NCBI GenBank assembly: GCA_045132495.1
Contig: JBGUSK010000061.1
Span: 1-14,406 of the forward strand
Direction: 5' to 3'
Source of the DNA: UBA11524 sp045132495
Lineage (GTDB): Bacteria; Bacillota; Clostridia; Christensenellales; Aristaeellaceae
Length of the DNA: 14,406 nt
In this document: one piece after another, positions 1-7,241 of the stretch
Numbering within the stretch: the stretch's first letter is position 1
Layout of the letters: each line of letters starts with the position of its first letter
Program-made: the position numbers and the translations under genes
Notes under the pieces: generated by a model
What the model was told of the DNA's origin: nothing
Database searches by the model: none
Seen by the model: the letters and a program-made list of their open reading frames with translations, nothing else

Positions 1-1047
1 CAGCGCGGGCATGGCGTTGAGCGTCAGCGGCGCGGTTTCGCCTTTCATCAGCCGGAAGTAGGCGGCGGAGGCGATCATCGCGGCGTTGTCGGTGCACAGG
101 TTCAATTTGGGCATGTACAGCGGGATGCCAGCTTTGTCGGCTTCCTCCTGCATCATGCGGCGGAGCAGCCGGTTCGCGGATACGCCGCCTGCCATGGCGA
201 GGGCGGGGGCGTTCGTTTCCTTCGCGGCGAGGATGGCCTTCTCCACCAGCGCGGATACCACCGCGTGCCGGAAGGACGCGGCCATGTCCGCCTTGGGCAG
301 CGGCTCACCCTTCATTTCCAGCTTGTTGGCGGCGTTGAGGAAGGCCGTCTTCATGCCGGAGAAGGAGTAGTCATACCGCCCGGGCGTGTGGGGGTGGGGC
401 AGCTGCATGTAGTGGGGATCGCCCTCCTCGGCCAGCGCGTCGATGCGGGGGCCGCCGGGGTAGGGAAGCGTCAGCACGCGGGCGGCCTTGTCGAAGGCCT
501 CGCCGGCGGCGTCGTCGGTGGTCTGGCCCAGGAGCGTGTAGTCGCCGTAGTCATTCACACGGACGATGTGGCTGTGTCCGCCGCTGACCACCAGGCACAC
601 GAAGGGCGGTTCCAATTCCGGGTTGGAGATGTAATTGGCGCTGACGTGGCCCTCGATGTGGTTGACGTGGATGAGGGGCTTGTCCGCTGCGTAGGAGAGG
701 CCCTTCATGCAGCTCACGCCGGTGAGCAGCGCGCCCACCAGACCGGGACCATGGGTGACGGCGAGGGCGTCCACGTCCTGCAGGGACATGTTGGCCTCGC
801 GCAGGGCCTCGTCGATGACCCGGTCGCAGGCCTCCACATGGGCGCGGCTGGCGATCTCCGGCACCACGCCGCCGTAGAGGGCGTGCAGGTCGATCTGGCT
901 GAACACCACGTTCGAGACGATGGTGCGGCCGTTCTCTACGATGGAGGCGGCGGTCTCGTCGCAGGAGGTCTCCAGGGCGAGGATGCGCACGCGCTCCTTG
1001 GCGCGCAATGTCTCGGCCTGGGCCAGGGCGGATTCTGTGTATGTCAT
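1..1047 (-). CDS. tsaD: tRNA N6-threonylcarbamoyladenosine transferase TsaD (C-terminus cut by window edge)
   Basis: TsaD, with TsaB and TsaE, transfers the threonylcarbamoyl group onto A37 of ANN-decoding tRNAs in the cytoplasm. The 349 visible residues show the family marks in order: ETSCDET (26-32), THGPGLVGAL (98-107), the metal-binding pair His130/His134 in NHIEGH, SGGHS (155-159), a YPGGPR segment (196-201), SFSGMKTA, AGGVSANRLLR and a late DNAAMIASAAYF with the expected metal-ligand Asp. The visible end (LTLNAMPAL) suggests only a few residues are missing. The start at 1047 is preceded by GGGGAG, which lies inside the end of the upstream gene, so the two are probably translationally coupled, with 7 bp between stop and start. 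Before the usual family start there is an extra stretch of about 20 residues; a TTG inside it could be an alternative start. The identification is secure and the exact N-terminus less so. Confidence 0.96.
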   Translation of the reverse strand, partial: MTYTESALAQAETLRAKERVRILALETSCDETAASIVENGRTIVSNVVFSQIDLHALYGGVVPEIASRAHVEACDRVIDEALREANMSLQDVDALAVTHGPGLVGALLTGVSCMKGLSYAADKPLIHVNHIEGHVSANYISNPELEPPFVCLVVSGGHSHIVRVNDYGDYTLLGQTTDDAAGEAFDKAARVLTLPYPGGPRIDALAEEGDPHYMQLPHPHTPGRYDYSFSGMKTAFLNAANKLEMKGEPLPKADMAASFRHAVVSALVEKAILAAKETNAPALAMAGGVSANRLLRRMMQEEADKAGIPLYMPKLNLCTDNAAMIASAAYFRLMKGETAPLTLNAMPAL

Positions 1048-1054
1048 CGGGAAA

Positions 1055-1720
1055 TCACTCCCCTTTGGTAGTTTGGATTTTCTTGATGCGGATGGTAGCG
1101 AAAACCAGCATTGCCGCCATCCCCAACAGCCAGCAACAACCAATGATGGCGGCGTAGCTGACGAAGAACTCGATGGGCATCAGCCGGATGAGCAGGTCGG
1201 TTTGCGGATTGAGCAGCCACAGGTCGTTGGTGAAGGCGACCTTGTGGAACAGCACGAACAGGCTGTTGAAGTCGATGCAGGCCAGGATGATGACGGCGGT
1301 CACCGCTGCCAGGATGGCAAGGAGCGTGCGGCGGAAGGTGCGCCAGGAGAGCTTCCTGCGGGCAGACAGACTGCCAAAGATGACAACGCCCCAGCCCAAC
1401 CAGGCAATGTACCTGCATAGCCGGAACAAGCCCTGCACGTCAGCCATGTGCTGTTGTTCCTTCTGGTTGAAGGCAGCGAACTCGGCGCCGTTCACCGTGA
1501 AAACATGCTGGAAAGCGTCATTCCCGCCCTTCAAATAGCGGGTGATCATGTCCGCCACCGGGGCGTACTCCTCCGCAGGGAGGCGGGTGTCCTCCGGCGG
1601 GGCGAAATGCTCCATCAGGGGGAGCATCACCCAATTTGCCGTGGCAGGGATGTAAATCGCGGCGGCGAGGAGGCCGATGCTCATCAGCAGAGCGAGCAGG
1701 ATGGAGAGAAGTTTGTGCAT
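1055..1720 (-). CDS. DUF1461/Lit-like integral membrane protein, possible lipoprotein intramolecular transacylase
   Basis: A 221-residue protein with four likely membrane segments (about 5-25, 103-118, 132-150 and 184-210). Its layout matches the DUF1461 (TIGR01906) family: a long extracytosolic stretch after the first helix with EQQHMADV (His91), and FVLFHKVAFTNDLWLLNP (His159) before MPIEFF. The family includes Lit, which moves an acyl chain within the lipid-modified Cys of lipoproteins to give the lyso form; Lit is reported to depend on two histidines, and His91 and His159 are the natural equivalents here. Most DUF1461 members are untested, so the function is inferred. The ATG at 1720 is chosen because AAGGAG lies just upstream (spacing of 3 nt, rather short) and a hydrophobic helix follows; the open frame extends further upstream only through repeat DNA. 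It probably belongs to the secA-prfB-tsaD transcript. Confidence 0.8.
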   Translation of the reverse strand: MHKLLSILLALLMSIGLLAAAIYIPATANWVMLPLMEHFAPPEDTRLPAEEYAPVADMITRYLKGGNDAFQHVFTVNGAEFAAFNQKEQQHMADVQGLFRLCRYIAWLGWGVVIFGSLSARRKLSWRTFRRTLLAILAAVTAVIILACIDFNSLFVLFHKVAFTNDLWLLNPQTDLLIRLMPIEFFVSYAAIIGCCWLLGMAAMLVFATIRIKKIQTTKGE

Positions 1721-1730
1721 AGGCTCCTTA

Positions 1731-1866
1731 AAGCCCTCCCCTCGAGGGGAAGGTGGCCGACCGTAAGGGAGGTCGGATGAGGTGGAAACATGGAAGCGCG
1801 TGACGGACACCTCATCAGTCAGCCGACAAGCGGCTGACAGCTTCCCCTCAAGGGGAAGCCTTTTTA
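1731..1866. repeat. Palindromic MITE-like repeat, copy A
   Basis: Two related arms face each other around a 22-bp spacer (1786-1807). The left arm (1731-1785) has a CTCCCCTCGAGGGGAAG palindrome, then CCGACC/GGTCGG (1757-1762 and 1771-1776), and ends GATGAGGTGG. The right arm (1808-1866) begins CACCTCATC, then GTCAGCCG/CGGCTGAC (1818-1825 and 1831-1838), then GCTTCCCC-TCAA-GGGGAAGC (1840-1859) followed by a T run. The arms are thus imperfect terminal inverted repeats, each made of two hairpins. The T run after the right-arm hairpin would make a terminator on the plus strand, against the local genes. The same design recurs at 3129-3276 in opposite orientation. No transposase is present, so it would be a non-autonomous element. 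Confidence 0.8.
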
Positions 1867-1881
1867 TTGTGTCCACCAACC

Positions 1882-1936
1882 AAAAGGCTCCCCCTTCGGG
1901 GGAGCTGGCATCGAACGTGTTCGATGACTGAGAGGG
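1882..1936 (-). terminator. Two-hairpin repeat unit behind prfB, terminator-like on the minus strand
   Basis: An 8-bp GC-rich stem (1887-1894 with 1898-1905, loop of three) is followed on the minus strand by C and four T (1882-1885), which looks like an intrinsic terminator, though the T run is short. It is preceded on that strand by a second perfect 8-bp stem, CATCGAAC/GTTCGATG (1909-1916 and 1919-1926), and then CCTCTCAGT. The order of GC-rich hairpin, second hairpin and ACTGAGAGGG resembles half of the larger repeats nearby, so this is probably a related repeat half-unit that has come to lie 30-60 bp behind the prfB stop. If it terminates well, the next gene (start 1720) would get only readthrough. 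Confidence 0.6.
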
Positions 1937-1965
1937 CTCTCCCGCAGGCAAGACCTTTCAGAAAA

Positions 1966-3072
1966 TCATTGCATCTTGAGATACGCCGTCACAAACCCCT
2001 TGATATTGCCGTTCATCACGTCGTCAATGTTGCCGGACTCAAAGGAGGTGCGGTGATCCTTGACCATGGTGTAGGGCTGGAAGACGTAGGAGCGGATCTG
2101 GCTGCCCCATTCGATCTTCTTCATTTCGCCCTTGATCTCGGCCATTTCCTCCTCGCGGGCACGGATGCGCAGCTCCAGCAGCTTCGACTTCAGCATGGCG
2201 ATACAGGTGGCGCGGTTTTGCACCTGGTCGCGCTCGGTCTGGCAGGCCACGACGATGCCGGTGGGGTAGTGGGTCATACGCACGGCGGAGGAGGTCTTGT
2301 TGACGTTCTGGCCGCCCGCGCCGGAGGAATGGTAGGTATCCACGCGGACTTCGTTCATGTTGATCTCGATCTCCTGGTCGATGTCATCCAGCATGGGGGC
2401 GACGTCCAGGGAGGAGAAGGAGGTGTGGCGGCGGGCCTGGGAATCGAAGGGGGAGATGCGAACCAGACGGTGCACGCCCTTTTCGCCGCGCAGGTAGCCG
2501 TAGGCATGGTCGCCGCTGACCTCGAAGGTCACGGACTTCACGCCGGCCTCGTCGCCGTCCAGGTAGTCCAGCACCTTCACCTGGAAGCCCATCTGCTCGC
2601 AGTAGCGGGTGTACATGCGGTAGAGCATGCCGGTCCAGTCCTGGGCCTCGGTGCCGCCTGCGCCTGCGTGCAGGGACAGGATGGCGTTGGAGTCGTCATA
2701 CTGGCCGCGCATGAGGGTCTCAAGCTCCAGGGCGGCGGTCTTTTCCTTCAGGTCAGCGAGCATTTCACCGGCCTCGTCCACCATGGACTCGTCCTGCTCT
2801 TCCTCGGCCATTTCCATGGCGACCTCGATATCGTCCGCCTGGGACAGCAGACCCTCGTAGTGCTCGATCTTGTTGCGGATGTTGCCGGTCTTCTGGTTGA
2901 TCTTGTTGGCGCGGTCGGCGTCGTTCCAGAATTCGGGCTGGTTCATTTCCTCGGTGAGCTCCTCCAGCTGCTCCTTGAGGGAGTCGATGTGGAGGGCCTC
3001 GCCGGCCTCGGTCAGGGTCTTGCGGAGCGCCGCCAGATCCTGGGTGTACTGCTGCAGGTCAAGCATTGACAT
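1966..3072 (-). CDS. prfB: Peptide chain release factor 2 (RF2), without programmed frameshift
   Basis: RF2 recognises UGA and UAA stop codons on the ribosome and releases the finished protein. The 368-residue product has the RF2 codon-recognition tripeptide SPF (207-209) and the catalytic GGQ (253-255, in SGAGGQNVNK), after an N-terminal coiled region and a PEFWND motif (46-51). The ATG at 3072 is chosen because GAGGTAA lies 7 nt upstream; the next Met (3066) is spaced less well. In many bacteria prfB carries an in-frame UGA near codon 25 that requires a +1 shift. Here the matching stretch (EALHIDSLKEQ, residues 25-35) is read in one frame with no UGA, so that autoregulation is absent. It follows secA on the same strand, as in many Bacillota, but the gap of about 200 bp is filled by a repeat. 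Confidence 0.97.
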   Translation of the reverse strand: MSMLDLQQYTQDLAALRKTLTEAGEALHIDSLKEQLEELTEEMNQPEFWNDADRANKINQKTGNIRNKIEHYEGLLSQADDIEVAMEMAEEEQDESMVDEAGEMLADLKEKTAALELETLMRGQYDDSNAILSLHAGAGGTEAQDWTGMLYRMYTRYCEQMGFQVKVLDYLDGDEAGVKSVTFEVSGDHAYGYLRGEKGVHRLVRISPFDSQARRHTSFSSLDVAPMLDDIDQEIEINMNEVRVDTYHSSGAGGQNVNKTSSAVRMTHYPTGIVVACQTERDQVQNRATCIAMLKSKLLELRIRAREEEMAEIKGEMKKIEWGSQIRSYVFQPYTMVKDHRTSFESGNIDDVMNGNIKGFVTAYLKMQ

Positions 3073-3128
3073 GGCTGATTTACCTCAATTTCTATCATGG
3101 TTGGTGTCTTGTGTGACGTGGAGCCTTT

Positions 3129-3276
3129 GGCTTCCCCTTGAGGGGAAGCTCCCGCCGCAGCGGGTGATGAGGTGGTAGGCAGCGGGTATGCATTGCTGCA
3201 TGAGAGCGGCATGTTACATCCACCTCATCCGTCCACCCTTCGGGCGGCCACCTTCCCCTCAAGGGGAAGGCTTTTT
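3129..3276. repeat. Palindromic MITE-like repeat, copy B
   Basis: Same design as the copy at 1731-1866, in opposite orientation. The left arm has GCTTCCCC-TTGA-GGGGAAGC (3130-3149), then CCCGC-CGCA-GCGGG (3151-3164), and ends GATGAGGTGG (3166-3175). The right arm begins CCACCTCATCC (3220-3230), has an imperfect CCACCC/GGGCGG hairpin, and ends with CCTTCCCC-TCAA-GGGGAAGG (3251-3270) followed by CTTTTT. The spacer is 44 bp (3176-3219) and unlike that of copy A. On the minus strand it starts two bases after the secA stop and fills most of the secA-prfB gap. The terminal hairpin plus T run reads as a terminator only on the plus strand, so it should not stop the secA-prfB transcript. Confidence 0.8.
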
Positions 3277-3277
3277 G

Positions 3278-6001
3278 TCACCCTTCCGTCGGCTGATTCT
3301 TGCCGCAGCAGGCCTTGTACTTCTTGCCGGAGCCGCAGGGGCAGGGATCGTTGCGGCCGACCTTCTGTGCGGCGGATACCCTGCGGGGCTGCTGGACGCC
3401 GCCGCCGGCACGGGCTGCCTGGGCGACCTTGCCCTCCTGGGTGGCCTTGACGGTCTGGATGCGCTCGGGGGTCTTCTCGATGCGCACCTGATAGATGCGG
3501 CGCACCGTATCCTCGCGGATGAGGTGATTCAGCTCGTCGAACATGTAGCCCGCCTCGATCTGGTACTCGGTGACGGGGTTCTTGCCGGAGTAGGCGCGGT
3601 AGCCGATGCCGTCGCGCAGCTGATCCATCGCGTCGATGTGATCCATCCAGCGCACGTCCACCGCACGCAGCAGCATCACGCGCTCAAACTCGCGCATGTC
3701 CACGCCCAGTTCGGCCAGCATGGTTTCCCGCTCCTCGTAGAGGCTGCGAGCGTCTTCCTTCAGGGCCTCGGTGAGGCCGTCGCGGTCCTCATCCTTCACC
3801 AGCTGGTGAAGCTCCGCGATCTTGCCGGGGCGGATGCACAGATTCTCGAGGTACTTCGTCAGCTCGGAGATATCCCATTCCTTGCTGTCCTCGGCGTTGC
3901 AGTGGCGATCCATCGCTGCGTCGATCAGGTGGCAGGCCATGTTGATGATGTTCTCGCGGACGTTTTCGCCCATGAGCACCCGGCGACGCTGACCGTAGAT
4001 GGTCTCTCGGTGGCGGGACATGACGTTGTCGTACTCCAGCACGTGCTTGCGGATCTCGTAGTTGCGGCCCTCGATGCGTTTCTGGGCGGACTCGATCTGC
4101 TTGGTGAGCAGGCCTGCGGTGAGGGGTTCATCGTCCTTGAGGCCCAGACGCTCGACCATCGGGCCGATGCGTTCGGAGCCGAACAGGCGCATCAGGTCAT
4201 CCTCCAGGGAGATGAAGAACTGGGTGGAGCCGGGGTCGCCCTGACGGCCGGCGCGGCCGCGCAGCTGGTTGTCGATGCGGCGGCTCTCATGGCGCTCGGT
4301 GCCGATGATGTGCAGACCGCCGGTTTGAAGCACGCGCTCGTGCTCCTTGTCAGTCTCGGCCTTGAAGGCGGCGTGGAGGCTGCGGTACTTTTCGCGGGCG
4401 GCAAGGACTTCCTCGCTCACATTCTCCGCGTGGCCGACGGCAGCCTCGATCATTTCCTCCTCATAGCCCTCCTGGCGCATGGCGCGGCGGGCGAGGAACT
4501 CCGGGTTGCCGCCCAGCAGGATATCGGTGCCGCGGCCTGCCATGTTGGTGGCGATGGTCACCGCGCCGTAGTGGCCGGCCTGGGCGACGATCTCCGCCTC
4601 ACGGGCATGATTCTTGGCGTTGAGGACGTCGTGTTCAATACCCCGGCGGCGCAGCATGGCGGAGAGCATTTCGCTGGTTTCCACGGTGACGGTGCCCACC
4701 AGCACGGGCTGGCCCTTGGCGTGGGCTTCCTGGATGGCGTTCAGCACGGCGTTGAATTTGGCGCCCTTGTTCTTGTACACCACGTCGTCCAGATCCTTGC
4801 GGATGTTGGGCTTGTTGGTGGGCATCTCCACCACGTCGAGGGAGTAGATGCCTTCGAATTCCTCTGCCTCGGTGAGGGCGGTACCCGTCATGCCGGAGAG
4901 CTTCTTGTACATGCGGAAGTAATTCTGGAAGGTGATGGTGGCGAGCGTCCGGCTTTCGCGCTCGACCTTGACGTGCTCCTTGGCTTCGATGGCCTGGTGA
5001 AGACCCTCGGAATAGCGGCGGCCGATCATCAGTCGGCCGGTGAACTCGTCCACGATGACGACCTGGCCGTTTTGCACCACATAGTCCACATCGCGCTTCA
5101 TCATGAAGTTGGCGCGCAGGGCACTCTGGATGTGGTGGTTGAGCTCGGCGTTCTCCGCGTCATTGATGTTTTCGATGCCGAAGGCCTTCTCGACCCGCTG
5201 GGCGCCCTCGTCGGTCAGCACGATGGACTTCTTCTTCTCGTCCACCTCGAAGTGCTCGTCCCGGCGCAGGGCCTTGACCACCGCGTCCGCCTTTTCGTAC
5301 AGATCGGTGGACTTTTCGCCCTGACCGGAGATGATCAGGGGCGTACGGGCCTCGTCGATGAGGATGGAGTCCACCTCGTCCACGATGGCGAAGTGGTGAC
5401 CGCGCTGCACCAGCTCGGCCTTGCGCACGCACATGTTGTCGCGCAGGTAGTCAAAGCCCAGCTCGTTGTTGGTGGCGTAGGTGATGTCGCAGGCGTAGGC
5501 GGCGCGGCGCTGGGCGGGGTCAAGATCATGGACGATCAGGCCGACGGTCAGGCCTAGGAACCGGTGCACCTTGCCCATCCACTCGGAGTCGCGGCGGGCC
5601 AGATAATCGTTGACGGTGACGACGTGCACGCCCTTGCCGGAGAGCGCGTTCAGGTACGCGGGCAGGGTGGAAACCAGGGTCTTGCCTTCGCCGGTCTTCA
5701 TTTCTGCGATGCGGCCCTGATGCAGCGTCAGACCGCCCATGACCTGCACCCGGTAGGGGCGCATGCCCAGCACGCGCCAGGCGGCCTCGCGGACGGTGGC
5801 GAAGGCCTCGGGCAGGATGTCGTCCTCGGTTTCGCCGTTCTGCAGGCGGGCGCGGAACTCGTCGGTCTTGGCGCGGAGCTGCTCATCGGTCAGCTGCTTG
5901 TAGCTGTCCTCCAGCGCGTCGACCTGATCAACAATCTTGGAAAGCTTCTTGACCTCAGCTTCGTTGCTGTTGCCAAGGAGCTTCTTGAGCCATTCAAGCA
6001 T
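3278..6001 (-). CDS. secA: Preprotein translocase ATPase SecA
   Basis: SecA is the ATPase that pushes unfolded preproteins through the SecYEG channel at the inner face of the membrane. The 907-residue protein is full length: Walker A GEGKT (104-108), DEVDSILIDEART (208-220) as Walker B, SGMTGTA in the preprotein-crosslinking/NBD1 region, NMAGRGTDILLGGNP and LRGRAGRQGDPGS in the second nucleotide-binding domain, and a C-terminal zinc-binding SEC-C tail with CPCGSGKKYKACC (887-899). The ATG at 6001 gives the typical start (MLEWLKKLLG) and has GGAG 10 nt upstream. It is the first gene after a good promoter and probably heads a transcript with prfB. Its likely clients include the two lipoproteins and the secreted transglutaminase-like protein encoded nearby. 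A repeat begins two bases after its stop. Confidence 0.99.
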   Translation of the reverse strand: MLEWLKKLLGNSNEAEVKKLSKIVDQVDALEDSYKQLTDEQLRAKTDEFRARLQNGETEDDILPEAFATVREAAWRVLGMRPYRVQVMGGLTLHQGRIAEMKTGEGKTLVSTLPAYLNALSGKGVHVVTVNDYLARRDSEWMGKVHRFLGLTVGLIVHDLDPAQRRAAYACDITYATNNELGFDYLRDNMCVRKAELVQRGHHFAIVDEVDSILIDEARTPLIISGQGEKSTDLYEKADAVVKALRRDEHFEVDEKKKSIVLTDEGAQRVEKAFGIENINDAENAELNHHIQSALRANFMMKRDVDYVVQNGQVVIVDEFTGRLMIGRRYSEGLHQAIEAKEHVKVERESRTLATITFQNYFRMYKKLSGMTGTALTEAEEFEGIYSLDVVEMPTNKPNIRKDLDDVVYKNKGAKFNAVLNAIQEAHAKGQPVLVGTVTVETSEMLSAMLRRRGIEHDVLNAKNHAREAEIVAQAGHYGAVTIATNMAGRGTDILLGGNPEFLARRAMRQEGYEEEMIEAAVGHAENVSEEVLAAREKYRSLHAAFKAETDKEHERVLQTGGLHIIGTERHESRRIDNQLRGRAGRQGDPGSTQFFISLEDDLMRLFGSERIGPMVERLGLKDDEPLTAGLLTKQIESAQKRIEGRNYEIRKHVLEYDNVMSRHRETIYGQRRRVLMGENVRENIINMACHLIDAAMDRHCNAEDSKEWDISELTKYLENLCIRPGKIAELHQLVKDEDRDGLTEALKEDARSLYEERETMLAELGVDMREFERVMLLRAVDVRWMDHIDAMDQLRDGIGYRAYSGKNPVTEYQIEAGYMFDELNHLIREDTVRRIYQVRIEKTPERIQTVKATQEGKVAQAARAGGGVQQPRRVSAAQKVGRNDPCPCGSGKKYKACCGKNQPTEG

Positions 6002-6098
6002 GGGTGGGGTACTCCTTTCAGTCTATAAGGGGTGAAAGCTGTGTCCGGATAAGATGACACAGGCCTGTTACTTCCATATAAATAGGTCAAACCAATTT

Positions 6099-6127
6099 AT
6101 TATATCATACTATGCCATGCCTTGCAA
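6099..6127 (-). promoter_or_regulatory. SigA-type promoter for secA
   Basis: On the minus strand TTGCAA (6122-6127) is followed after exactly 17 bp by a perfect TATAAT (6099-6104). The predicted start of transcription near 6092 leaves a leader of about 90 nt before the secA ATG at 6001. The surrounding stretch is AT-rich in an otherwise GC-rich region. No strong leader hairpin was noticed. Confidence 0.85.
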
Positions 6128-6139
6128 GAAAAAACTGCA

Positions 6140-7180
6140 TCACTCGGCGCGCTGGATGATCACGCACCGCTGTGCATCCGATGAAACCACGCTGTATGTG
6201 CCATAGAAGGCGACGTCCGGGTTGCGCTCGTTGTAGCCGGTGATGAAATCGTAGGTAGCATGGGCCAGCTGGCGGTAGAGTTCTGCGTCTGTGACGCGCA
6301 GATTCACCGTTTCGCCAGCGGTCAGCCTGCGGAGGGCTGCATCTGCCTCCTGCCGGGTGGAGACGACTGCCCCCTGCCGGAGATGCCAGCTGTCCTGATC
6401 GCCGCAAAGGGGGATCCTCTGCCCTGCATCCGGGCTGTGATCCACGCCCATCTGTCCGGTGGACAAGCCCAGATACCATCGTGTGTTCAGGGAAAGCTTG
6501 TCCTGATCGTTCCAGGTAGCGTCGATGAGGGTGAAGCCGTTCACAGCCGCGATGTTCCAGGAGTGGCGCTCGGTCACGCCTGCGGAATCGGTGGCCGCGC
6601 CGACGATCACGCCGCAGGGGACGCCCGCCATGCGGTACAGCAGCGTCAGCGCCTGCGCATAGCCCTCGCAGGTGGCGCGGCCTTCCAGCAGCGCGCCCAC
6701 GGCCGTGTGACGCATTTCAGTGTCCCCGCCGTAGGAGGTCAGGCTGCACAGCACGTCATGGAGCGTAACTGCATCCGGGGATGCATCCGCCAGCAGGTAG
6801 GCCTGGGCGTACAGAGCGGCGCGGAACTGCGCGGCGGCCTCGCTGGTCATGCGGTACTGAGGCTGGATGGCCGTGGCGTATTCCGGCGCGCTGCGATAGT
6901 AGGAGACGGTATAGTCCCGCCCCAGGTGGAACAGCTCGGGGTAATCCTGCATGAGGGCGTTCATGGCGGGGGCAACGTCGTCGTAGCGGGTGCCCTTGGG
7001 CAGGTCGATGTCCTCCCGCCCATTGAAGATGGGGGTGTACAGGTATTCCGCCAGGGCCTGCTGAGCCTCCGTCAGCGCCAATACGGAGAGCACGGTGTGC
7101 TCCGGGTAGGGGAGCGTCAGCGCATGTGCGGCGGGGGTGAACAGCAGCATGGCCGTCAGCAGAATGAGTAATTTTCGCAT
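6140..7180 (-). CDS. Secreted transglutaminase-like (papain-fold) protein
   Basis: A 346-residue exported protein. Residues 1-20 form a signal peptide ending in AHA, with probable cleavage before Leu21. The core carries the transglutaminase-like superfamily triad: Cys171 in GRATCEGYAQALTLL, His206 in ERHSWNIA, and Asp220 in TLIDATWND. Such proteins in Gram-positive bacteria are usually extracellular cysteine peptidases or amide-forming enzymes acting on wall or surface proteins; the substrate cannot be told here. The C-terminal stretch of about 75 residues (from roughly 272) is not recognised. The ATG at 7180 has GGAGG (7185-7189) just upstream. The gene sits directly behind the terminator of the peptidoglycan-binding lipoprotein gene, with no room for a promoter between, so it probably depends on readthrough or on a promoter inside the upstream gene. 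The fold is well supported and the role is open. Confidence 0.88.
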   Translation of the reverse strand: MRKLLILLTAMLLFTPAAHALTLPYPEHTVLSVLALTEAQQALAEYLYTPIFNGREDIDLPKGTRYDDVAPAMNALMQDYPELFHLGRDYTVSYYRSAPEYATAIQPQYRMTSEAAAQFRAALYAQAYLLADASPDAVTLHDVLCSLTSYGGDTEMRHTAVGALLEGRATCEGYAQALTLLYRMAGVPCGVIVGAATDSAGVTERHSWNIAAVNGFTLIDATWNDQDKLSLNTRWYLGLSTGQMGVDHSPDAGQRIPLCGDQDSWHLRQGAVVSTRQEADAALRRLTAGETVNLRVTDAELYRQLAHATYDFITGYNERNPDVAFYGTYSVVSSDAQRCVIIQRAE

Positions 7181-7190
7181 GGAGCCTCCA

Positions 7191-7226
7191 TAAAAGCAAA
7201 AGGGGAGCAGTCAGGCTGCTCCCCTG
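7191..7226 (-). terminator. Intrinsic terminator of the peptidoglycan-binding lipoprotein gene
   Basis: A 10-bp perfect stem (7201-7210 with 7216-7225, AGGGGAGCAG/CTGCTCCCCT) with a 5-nt loop is followed on the minus strand by TTTTGCTTTT. It begins about 16 bp after the lipoprotein stop codon, and its T run ends only 2-3 bases before the ribosome site of the next gene. Confidence 0.88.
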
Positions 7227-7241
7227 GGGTATCGGTTGTGA

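Noticed and set aside
1721..1951. Upstream extension of the Lit-like protein to 298 residues
   Set aside because: The extra 77 residues are encoded by the palindromic repeats and lack a signal or conserved motif; the ATG at 1720 with AAGGAG fits the family.
1867..3069. A 400-codon plus-strand frame across prfB
   Set aside because: It is a shadow of prfB of the same low-complexity kind and begins within repeat DNA.
3073..3128. Separate promoter for prfB
   Set aside because: Only weak matches were found by eye, so cotranscription from the secA promoter is the simpler view.
3188..5557. A 789-codon plus-strand frame across secA
   Set aside because: It is a shadow of secA codon bias, with a Val/His/Leu/Gly-rich product and no recognisable domain.
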